DNA from: an uncultured Lachnospira sp.
Lineage (GTDB): Bacteria; Bacillota; Clostridia; Lachnospirales; Lachnospiraceae
Assembly (NCBI GenBank): GCA_910587485.1
Contig: CAJUKN010000011.1
Coordinates: forward strand, 1 to 64,000
Reading direction: 5' to 3'
Length of the DNA: 64,000 nt
In this document: piece by piece, positions 57,653 to 64,000 of the stretch
How positions within the stretch are numbered: position 1 is the stretch's first letter
How the letters are laid out: each line of letters begins with the position of its first letter
Position numbers and translations under genes: made by a program
Notes under the pieces: model-generated
Told to the model about the DNA's origin: nothing
Seen by the model: the letters and a program-made list of their open reading frames with translations, nothing else
The model's database searches: none

Positions 57653-59383
57653 TTAAATATCCCACTCCGACTGATTTGTATGTAAAAGTTCATGTGATTG
57701 ATGTGATAATGGTTTGTCTAGGAACTGTTCATACAACTGTCCTATAAAAGGATTTTCATGGCTAAAACGGATAGAAGCATTTGCATCCAGATGGCGAAGC
57801 GTCTCACCGCGCTGTGCAGCAAGTTCTTTTCCATCTGTGATAGGCTGACCGCCGCCGCCTGCACAGCCGCCGGGACATGCCATGATTTCTACAAAATCAT
57901 ACTGTGCCTTGTTTGATTGAATAGCATGAAGCAATTTTCTTGCATTTCCTAATCCGCTTGCAACAGCAATTTTTAAACTGACATCGCCAACTTGTACAAT
58001 GCGCTCTTTCCAGCCTTCCATTCCCCGAACCATACTAAAGGCATCAGGATGTGGATTTTGACCTGTAACAAGATAATGTGCGCTTCTAAGGGCAGCTTCC
58101 ATAACACCGCCTGTTGTGCCAAAGATAACGCCAGCTCCAGTGCCTAATCCTAAAGGTTCATCAAAACTGCTCTCGCCAAGCTCTTCCAGACAAATACCAC
58201 TAGAGCGCAGCATACGGCTTGTTTCTCTTGTAGTAAGCACAATATCTACATCTTTTTTAGCTTTGGTATCAGAAACTTGAGGAACATCGGCTTCATATTT
58301 CTTTGATACACATGGCATAATAGATACACAGCAAATCTGTTCAGGCTCTACATTAAGCTGTTTTGCAAACCAAGTTTTGGCAATAGCGCCAAACATTTGC
58401 TGAGGTGATTTAGCACTGGATAGATTTGGCATAAATTCTGGAAATTCATATTTTAAGAATCGTACCCATCCCGGACAACAGCTTGTAAACATAGGCCAAT
58501 GATAGTCTTCTTTGTGCTGCAGTCGCTCTAAAAGTTCACTGCCCTCCTCCATAATTGTTAAATCAGCCGCAAAATCCGTATCAAAAACGTAATCGAATCC
58601 AAGACCTTTTAAGGCTGTTACCATTCTGCCTACAGTTGCCAAATGTTCATCAAGACCTGCATCAGCTCCCCATGCAGAACGAACAGCAGGCGCTACTTGC
58701 GCAATAACAATTTTATCTGGATTGGCAATTGCATCCAATACTTTTTGTGTATCATCTCGTTCATGCAAGGCACCTACTGGACAATGAGTTATACATTGTC
58801 CGCACAAAGTACAATTGGCATCATTTAAGTTTCTAGTACCACGAAGTCCAACCGTTGTACGAGGACCTGTTCCAAGTACATCCCAGACGCCAAGACTTTG
58901 TATTTTTTCGCAAAAACTTACACAGCGCATACATTTGATACATTTTTCACGGTCGCGAATCAATGGCTGATTTTTATCCCAATTTTTTTTGCGATAAGAA
59001 ACTTCAAAAGGAATATCTGTAATGTTTAAGTCCTGACAAAGACTTTGCAGTGTACAATTTCCATTTCTTACACAACTTGTACAGTTTGTGTTGTGTGTTG
59101 ATAGAATTAGCTCTATATTGATACGGCGCGCTTCACGAACACGCGGGGAGTTTGTTAAGACTTCCATGCCGTCTTCCGCCTGTGTATTGCAGGCTGCACA
59201 TAAGTTTTCATTTCCTAATATTTCTACAATGCAGACACGACAGGCACCAATTTCGTTGATATCTTTAAGATAGCACAGGGTAGGAATTTTAATTCCCACA
59301 CTGCGGGCTGCATTTAAAATAGTAGTTCCTTCTGCCACAGTCACATTTTTTCCATCTATCGTCAATTTTACCATTTTGTCCAT
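57653..59383 (-). CDS. hydA: [FeFe]-hydrogenase, NADH-dependent group A type
   Basis: This 576-residue enzyme reduces protons to hydrogen. The N-terminal 2Fe-2S domain (CYLKDINEIGACRVCIVE, about residues 37-51), a His/Cys 4Fe-4S site (HNTNCTSCVRNGNC), and two ferredoxin clusters (CIKCMRCVSFC, CTLCGQCITHC) lead to the H-cluster domain, with FTSCCPGWVRF, MPCVSKKYEAD and MACPGGCAGGGGQP. All H-cluster cysteines are visible. The stop codon of the upstream flavoprotein gene overlaps its start by 16 bp, so the two are coupled. It probably uses NAD(P)H or ferredoxin through that partner. Confidence 0.95.
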   Translation of the reverse strand: MDKMVKLTIDGKNVTVAEGTTILNAARSVGIKIPTLCYLKDINEIGACRVCIVEILGNENLCAACNTQAEDGMEVLTNSPRVREARRINIELILSTHNTNCTSCVRNGNCTLQSLCQDLNITDIPFEVSYRKKNWDKNQPLIRDREKCIKCMRCVSFCEKIQSLGVWDVLGTGPRTTVGLRGTRNLNDANCTLCGQCITHCPVGALHERDDTQKVLDAIANPDKIVIAQVAPAVRSAWGADAGLDEHLATVGRMVTALKGLGFDYVFDTDFAADLTIMEEGSELLERLQHKEDYHWPMFTSCCPGWVRFLKYEFPEFMPNLSSAKSPQQMFGAIAKTWFAKQLNVEPEQICCVSIMPCVSKKYEADVPQVSDTKAKKDVDIVLTTRETSRMLRSSGICLEELGESSFDEPLGLGTGAGVIFGTTGGVMEAALRSAHYLVTGQNPHPDAFSMVRGMEGWKERIVQVGDVSLKIAVASGLGNARKLLHAIQSNKAQYDFVEIMACPGGCAGGGGQPITDGKELAAQRGETLRHLDANASIRFSHENPFIGQLYEQFLDKPLSHQSHELLHTNQSEWDI

Positions 59384-61221
59384 CGCTCCTCTCTGCCGCC
59401 TCTAAAACCACCATAACCGTAATGGTCACAACGCAGGCAGCGGCTACATTCATGTCTTGCTTCTTCCTCTGTCATGCCGATTTCCATAATATCAAAGTCA
59501 TCATTGCGGTCACTTGGGGTTCGCTCAACCATATTGATACGTCCCATAGCACCTCTTGCCTGATGGGTTGCTTTTGGTACTTCAGGCGGTTTTGGCAAAG
59601 TACTGTGAAAACCAAGATATGTGTCAATATTTCCAGCAGCCGTTTTTCCAGCTTCAATTGCACGAATGGCGGTTGAAGGACCGCTTGCACAGTCGCCGCC
59701 AGCAAATACGCCTTCCATACCTTCAATTTTACAGAATTTATCTGACAAAATTTTTGCCCATTTTGTAGGAACACCCTCTTCCATAAAACCGTCAGAATCA
59801 ATTGCTTGACCGATAGCGCCGATAATAATATCGCAAGGAATACGCTCTTGCGGACGATTTGCATTGACAGGTTTTGGGCGACCATTAGCATATTCGCCTG
59901 GAATTTGCGGTTGAACAATCAGGGCGACAGCATATCCATTTTCATCCGTTTCTACACGAACAGGAGCCATTAAAGGAACAATATCGCAGCCTTCTGCAAT
60001 AGCGCCTTCCACTTCTTCCACCTGTGCAGTCATATCAACTTTTCGGCGGCGATATACACATTTTACGGTATTCGCGCCAAGTCGTTTGGCAGTTCTAGTA
60101 ACGTCCATAGCTACATTTCCGCCGCCTACTACGACAATATTTTTGCCGGAAAAATCAGGTACATTGCCATCTCCTATACCTCGAAGCAAGTCGACAGCAG
60201 ATAAGATTCCTTTTGCCTCTTGACCATCAACACCAAGATTTTTATAGGAATGTGCGCCGATTGAAATATAAACGGCGTCAAATTTTTCTCGAAGCTCTGT
60301 CAGTGTAATCGTTTCTCCAATGCGTGTATTGGTATGTAATTCTACGCCTGTAGAAAGAATAACATTAATATCTTCATCTAAATATTTGTCTGGTAGACGA
60401 TAGCGCGGAATACCATAACGCAGCATACCACCTGTTTTTTCTCTCTGTTCATACACCGTTACACTATGTCCCATAAGACGTAAAAAATAAGCGGCAGTCA
60501 AACCACTAGGACCAGCACCTATAATAGCCACTTTTTTATGCGTATCAGATGCACATTCTGGTGCAGGTACATGACCAGCACAGTCAACAGCGACACGCTT
60601 AATTCCACGAATGTTGATTGCATCATCTAAAATACTGCGGCGACAACGCTCCTCACAAGGATGTTCGCATACAAGCGCACACGAACTTGGAAAAGGATTG
60701 TCCTTGCGAATCAGACGAACGGCATCTTCAAAACGTCCTTCTTTTACTAATGCAATATAACCCGGAATATCTACATGGGCAGGACAGGCACGACGACATG
60801 GAACAGGCTGAAATTCTGCTGTACAGTGATGTTCTTTAATATGTGTTAAAAAGTCATCTTTTGCGCCTTCAAGACAAGCAAGTACACTTCTTCCAGCTTC
60901 TGCACCAATAGCGCAATCCGAAGAATCCATAACGGTTTTGGCTGTTCGTTCCAGTATCACTAAATCGTCCATTGATGCAAAATCATCTAAAATTTTTTCC
61001 ATCAACTTGGTCATTTGGTCTAATCCAATACGACAGGGTACACATTTTCCGCAGCTTTGTGAAAGACATACTTTTACTAATGCGGCTGTCTGCTCTACAG
61101 GACAATTTCCTTCAGGTGCTGCCGCATTACGGTGAGCAAGGTCTTCATAGAGCATATCCATTGTTTTTTGGATGCCATCTGGACAAGTAATTTGTAATCT
61201 ATTCAAACAATACGCCTCCAA
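59368..61221 (-). CDS. NuoF/GltD-like iron-sulfur flavoprotein, hydrogenase partner
   Basis: This 617-residue protein begins with a NuoF-like C-terminal cluster domain (SCGKCVPCRIG, about residues 54-64, then DCAIGAEAG), then a GltD-type two-cluster region (CRRACPAHVDIPGYI, CALVCEHPCEERC), FAD site GAGPSGLTAAYF and NAD(P) site VVGGGNVAMDVTRTAKRLGA, and a final CSRCLRC cluster. It lacks the NADH/FMN part of NuoF. It should pass electrons between NAD(P)H and the co-transcribed hydrogenase; bifurcation is possible but not shown. The start has a weak GGAG 9 bases upstream. Confidence 0.88.
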   Translation of the reverse strand: MEAYCLNRLQITCPDGIQKTMDMLYEDLAHRNAAAPEGNCPVEQTAALVKVCLSQSCGKCVPCRIGLDQMTKLMEKILDDFASMDDLVILERTAKTVMDSSDCAIGAEAGRSVLACLEGAKDDFLTHIKEHHCTAEFQPVPCRRACPAHVDIPGYIALVKEGRFEDAVRLIRKDNPFPSSCALVCEHPCEERCRRSILDDAINIRGIKRVAVDCAGHVPAPECASDTHKKVAIIGAGPSGLTAAYFLRLMGHSVTVYEQREKTGGMLRYGIPRYRLPDKYLDEDINVILSTGVELHTNTRIGETITLTELREKFDAVYISIGAHSYKNLGVDGQEAKGILSAVDLLRGIGDGNVPDFSGKNIVVVGGGNVAMDVTRTAKRLGANTVKCVYRRRKVDMTAQVEEVEGAIAEGCDIVPLMAPVRVETDENGYAVALIVQPQIPGEYANGRPKPVNANRPQERIPCDIIIGAIGQAIDSDGFMEEGVPTKWAKILSDKFCKIEGMEGVFAGGDCASGPSTAIRAIEAGKTAAGNIDTYLGFHSTLPKPPEVPKATHQARGAMGRINMVERTPSDRNDDFDIMEIGMTEEEARHECSRCLRCDHYGYGGFRGGREERWTKW

Positions 61222-61340
61222 TCTTATTATATTTTTTTATAATAGGTCAGCTATATAAGCTGAATTATTATTATCAGAATGTAAACTTTTATACTGAAAT
61301 TCTATTGTGATTATATGCTATTAAATGAATATTAAGGGGT

Positions 61341-61400
61341 GCCAAAAGTTTGCGAAGTAAATTTCTATACCACAGCTATGGTGAGGATATATGTTATAAA
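61341..61400 (+). repeat. Intergenic repeat family C, copy 2 (degenerate)
   Basis: GCCAAAAGTTTGCGAAGTAA, then TTTCTATACCACAGCTATGG, repeats the form of 9117-9176 but both palindromes carry changes. Confidence 0.6.
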
Positions 61401-61411
61401 ATTGATATTAT

Positions 61412-61478
61412 AGGCTGCCAAAAGTTTGCTTTGCAAACTTCTATATCACAGCTCTGTTGTGGTTATTATATCATAAAT
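61412..61478 (+). repeat. Intergenic repeat family C, copy 3
   Basis: GCTGCCAAAAGTTTGCTTTG then CAAACTTCTATATCACAGCT and CTGTTGTGGTTATTATATCA follow the 9117 copy closely. AAGTTTGC and GCAAACTT pair around TTT here but around GAA at 9121, so the arm is conserved and the loop is not. Confidence 0.7.
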
Positions 61479-61671
61479 TTTATGAAATGTAGATACTGTT
61501 TTTATACCAAATAATAGATTTAAAAATAAAATCTTTTTAAATAATGGAATAGTGTAATATTTTATTATAAAATAACATTAGTGAAAAGATATTGCAGTTT
61601 TCTTTACTGTTAGTTTAATAAGATTAAATAATTGCTTAATAAAATAGAAAATTATAAAGGAGGGAATTTCT

Positions 61672-61986
61672 ATGATGGGCTTTAGTATAATGCTGTGGTT
61701 TTGTTCCGTAATAATGATAATTTTAAGTATTTCTTTGTTAAGAGGAAATTATGATAGTATGCACGGAAAAGTATTTGACAATACAACGGATAAAACGAGG
61801 TATGCAAAAGCTTTAGGAAAGCCTATTTTAGTATTAGGGATAGGTATTGCTGTTGCTGGTGCAGCAGGAACGGTAATACAAGGATTTTATTCAATTGTTA
61901 TTTCAATTATTGTTTTATTGCTGTTTGTTATTATAGTTGGAATATGGTTTGTTAAGATTCAAAAACAATTTAACCTCACCAAGTAG
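61672..61986 (+). CDS. Small integral membrane protein, 104 residues
   Basis: The protein has three hydrophobic segments (about 4-23, 51-70 and 74-95) and a polar loop (SMHGKVFDNTTDKTRYAKAL) between the first two. This layout resembles the short DUF3784-type membrane proteins, but I am not certain of the family. It starts after GGAGGGAATTTCT, at the first of two ATGs. The final AAG TAG belongs to a family A hairpin element. Function unknown. Confidence 0.7.
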   Translation: MMGFSIMLWFCSVIMIILSISLLRGNYDSMHGKVFDNTTDKTRYAKALGKPILVLGIGIAVAGAAGTVIQGFYSIVISIIVLLLFVIIVGIWFVKIQKQFNLTK

Positions 61987-62016
61987 TGAAACAGATTGTA
62001 AATATCTGTTCGATTA
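61978..62016 (+). repeat. Hairpin element family A, copy 7 (overlaps a stop codon)
   Basis: Core 61988-62011: GAAACAGAT-TGTAAAT-ATCTGTTC. The conserved upstream AAGTAG supplies the final lysine codon and TAG stop (61984-61986) of the small membrane protein gene. Confidence 0.75.
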
Positions 62017-62020
62017 AATA

Positions 62021-62075
62021 GCACACCAAAGGACAGCAATAAGCTATGGCTTTATGCTGTCCTTTGATGTGTCTA
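62021..62075. terminator. Strong bidirectional terminator
   Basis: GCACACCAAAGGACAGCA and TGCTGTCCTTTGATGTGTC form a stem of about 20 bp with one mismatch and an inner AATAAGC/GCTTTAT extension. It separates the small membrane gene from the convergent MATE gene. Confidence 0.85.
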
Positions 62076-62120
62076 TTTTAGGTTAAAGGTTTACTGGCAA
62101 TTTTTAAATAATTTGTTTTT

Positions 62121-63491
62121 TTATGTGATTTTTATAGTTCGTTTTTTCCAAATTCCTGTCCAATATAGTAAATACAAGCATAAGGCAGACAGGGCGTTGC
62201 TGACGACAACCGAATACCATACACTTTCGACACCCATATGTAATATGCTTGAACAAAACCATAGTGTGAGGAATCGAAATCCCCATATTCGGATAGCATC
62301 AATTAACATGGTAATCATGGTGTGTCCACAGCCTTGAAACAGACCTTGTGAGACATTGTAAAACGCATTTGTCCAGCAGCACATAGCCATAAGTGATAAA
62401 AATTGTGTTGCAAGAGGTATAACATTTTCGTCTGTTGAAAAAAATCGCACAATAGGTTCTGCAATAAACCGCATAGATAAAATGGTTCCAAATATAAATA
62501 AAAAGGTTGCGCCGATTCTTAATGCAATATGAAATGTTTTATCGGCACGCTGAATATTATTAGCGCCAATATTTTGCCCGACAATAGTAGAAATAGCAGA
62601 ACCAATACCATTTGCAGGAAGTGTTATAATACTGTTTATTTTATTGCCGATACCATATGCAGTCGTCGCTGTCATGCCATAGTTATTTACATTTTTTGTC
62701 ATAAGCAAGAATCCAAACTGCATAGTACTGCCTCCTATTGCAGTAGGAAGACCAATTTTTACAATTGAAATCATTTTATTTTTGTCAAATTGAAATCCTT
62801 TAAAATTAATATGAATCAGTTTTTTCTTATTACACAGTGAAAGAATAGCAATAACTGCGCTTGGAATTTTTGCCAAAAGTGTGGCAAGTGCTGCACCAGC
62901 AATGCCCCAATCAAATGTTATAAGAAATAGTGGGTCAAGAATAAGGTTTATGCTTACACCAAGCAAATTAAGAAGCATAGGCTTAAATGTATCGCCCTGT
63001 GATTGATGAACGGCTGTAAACATATTAATCATAAAAAGAAATGGTAAATCAAGCACGACAATTCGTATATAGGAAAGTCCATATTTATAAATATTGCCTT
63101 CTGCACCAAGCCAGCTAACAATACCAGGACTTGCTAACCAACATAAGGCAGCACAGATAAATGCAAATATAATGGAACATAAACAAATGTGATTTGCCAT
63201 AGATTTAGCCTGTTTATCTTGACGTGCTCCAAGATATTGCGATATTAAAATAGAGCCAGCGGTAGTAATACCCATACCAAAATTAATTAATATGTTTTGC
63301 ACAGGAGATACCAAGGTGATTGCTGCTTGTGATTCTGTGCCAATCTTTCCAAGCCAATATGTGTCTGTAAGATTATACATGGATTGAATAAAACTGTTAA
63401 GCATCACAGGGACCGCTAAAATAAGAATAGCTTTGATAAGATTTCCTTCAAGAAGAAGGGTACGTTTATCTTCACTTATTGGTTTTGCCAT
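62121..63491 (-). CDS. MATE-family multidrug/sodium antiporter
   Basis: This 456-residue inner-membrane exporter has twelve predicted helices. Features of the MATE family include the N-terminal LLLEGNLIKAILILAVPVMLNSFIQSMYNLTDTYWLGKIG, QNILINFGMGITTAGSILISQYLGA, and the mirrored second half GLPTAIGGSTMQFGFLLM and ANGIGSAISTIVGQNIGANN. I start at the ATG at 63491, giving MAKPISEDKR; AAAGGAG is about 12 nt upstream, and a longer frame to 63554 exists. An AraC-type regulator gene is divergent from it. Substrate unknown. Confidence 0.92.
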   Translation of the reverse strand: MAKPISEDKRTLLLEGNLIKAILILAVPVMLNSFIQSMYNLTDTYWLGKIGTESQAAITLVSPVQNILINFGMGITTAGSILISQYLGARQDKQAKSMANHICLCSIIFAFICAALCWLASPGIVSWLGAEGNIYKYGLSYIRIVVLDLPFLFMINMFTAVHQSQGDTFKPMLLNLLGVSINLILDPLFLITFDWGIAGAALATLLAKIPSAVIAILSLCNKKKLIHINFKGFQFDKNKMISIVKIGLPTAIGGSTMQFGFLLMTKNVNNYGMTATTAYGIGNKINSIITLPANGIGSAISTIVGQNIGANNIQRADKTFHIALRIGATFLFIFGTILSMRFIAEPIVRFFSTDENVIPLATQFLSLMAMCCWTNAFYNVSQGLFQGCGHTMITMLIDAIRIWGFRFLTLWFCSSILHMGVESVWYSVVVSNALSALCLYLLYWTGIWKKRTIKIT

Positions 63492-63740
63492 TTTATAAGA
63501 ACACTCCTTTCTCGATGTGTAAGTAATTGCAAAATAAATTATTTTGTATAACAAGTGGAAAAATTTGAAATTTTCAATTAGTTATATGTCACTTGACAAA
63601 TCTTTATAATTCTATTATTGTAAATAATAGCATAAAAAACAGTAAATTCCATAAGAATATCATTAAAAATAAATAAAAGTACAGAAAAAAAGCTGTTTGT
63701 AATAAAATTTTAGATAGTTTTTAGATATGGAGGATTAATT

Positions 63741-64000
63741 ATGATAATGGACATGCCATCTGATTTTAAAATAAGTAAAGTAAAAAGAGATTTTACACAA
63801 GGAGTTCAACCACAGCACAGTCATCCATATTATGAAGTTTTTTATCTTATTAATGGGGATTGTACATTTTTTATTGAACACAATATATATAAGCTCAATA
63901 GAGGAGATTTGGTTATTGTGCCTAAAGGAGCCATTCATAAAAGCACTTTTCCTGTTTGTGGGGCAAGTGAACGTTTTGTAGTATGTTTTAAAGACAGTAA
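63741..64000 (+). CDS. AraC-type regulator, N-terminal cupin part (3' end outside window)
   Basis: 86 codons of an open frame run off the edge. The visible part has a cupin sensor pattern: QGVQPQHSHPYYEVFYLING, FFIEHNIYKLNRGDLVIVPK, GAIHKSTFP. This is the usual ligand-sensing N-terminus of AraC-family regulators, but the DNA-binding part is not visible, so a plain cupin protein is possible. The ATG follows GGAGGATTAATT. It is divergent from the MATE exporter gene and might regulate it. Confidence 0.75.
   Translation, partial: MIMDMPSDFKISKVKRDFTQGVQPQHSHPYYEVFYLINGDCTFFIEHNIYKLNRGDLVIVPKGAIHKSTFPVCGASERFVVCFKDS

Larger units (their letters stand above)
61222..61671. other. Intergenic region with two family C repeats
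   Basis: Divergent genes flank 450 bp that holds two copies of the paired-palindrome repeat (61341-61400, 61412-61478). Otherwise it is AT-rich without a gene. Confidence 0.6.

Overview
This window looks like a chromosome segment of an anaerobic, spore-forming, low-GC Firmicute, most likely a Lachnospiraceae-type Clostridia. The evidence is the AT-rich sequence with strong Shine-Dalgarno sites, a reverse rubrerythrin under PerR-type control, an [FeFe]-hydrogenase, PPi-type phosphofructokinase, spore-associated families (CotS-like, SPOCS/LysM, YtvI-like) and a dockerin-bearing secreted CAP protein. No tRNA, rRNA, CRISPR array, transposase or integrase was recognised.

Layout. 1-2.0 kb: a GntP permease (cut by the window edge) behind a GntR/FCD regulator, with an array of ATACATC-A-GATGTAT operators. 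2.2-3.8 kb: secreted CAP/dockerin protein. 4.0-4.3 kb: decayed type I toxin-antitoxin-like locus. 4.4-9 kb: DUF4303-like protein, GNAT acetyltransferase, reverse rubrerythrin and PerR sharing an AGTAATnATTACT box, MurG, TSCPD protein. 9.3-13.8 kb: MtnN, Pgi, DTD, PPi-PFK. 14-17.6 kb: MacB-like ABC exporter behind a palindromic operator. 17.8-21 kb: HD protein, flavin reductase, OLD-family nuclease. 21.3-28 kb: LysM/G5/M23 peptidase, internally deleted cytosine methyltransferase, MurA, two-component system, decayed PIN toxin-antitoxin pair. 28.1-34 kb: asparagine/glycine/tyrosine-repeat membrane protein, RluA-type synthase, YtvI-like permease, ProS, CCA transferase. 34.2-34.6 kb: an intact-looking type I toxin-antitoxin-like locus bracketed by two copies of one terminator. 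34.7-52.3 kb: co-directional envelope/polysaccharide region (CotS-like kinase fold, PEGA lipoprotein, DegT aminotransferase, initiating sugar transferase, GT2 enzymes, ManC-ManA fusion, YfhO and PIG-V GT-C proteins, GalE, GlmM) with a membrane-anchored sigma-like protein. 52.3-57.3 kb: PrcB-like lipoprotein, SPOCS/LysM protein, MarR plus YczE-like membrane protein, unknown protein, intact PIN/Phd pair. 57.6-64 kb: [FeFe]-hydrogenase with a NuoF/GltD-like partner, small membrane protein, MATE exporter, and the start of an AraC-type regulator.

The least expected signals are non-coding. Two related loci encode a 27-residue hydrophobic peptide (one with a premature stop); each has a hairpin over its ribosome site and a reverse-strand promoter with a 17-bp spacer. 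A hairpin element with loop TGYRAAT occurs at seven intergenic sites with covarying stems. Two further intergenic repeat families are present. Two accessory genes (methyltransferase and PIN toxin) carry clean in-frame internal deletions. All assignments come from reading the sequence and recalling families; no searches were run.
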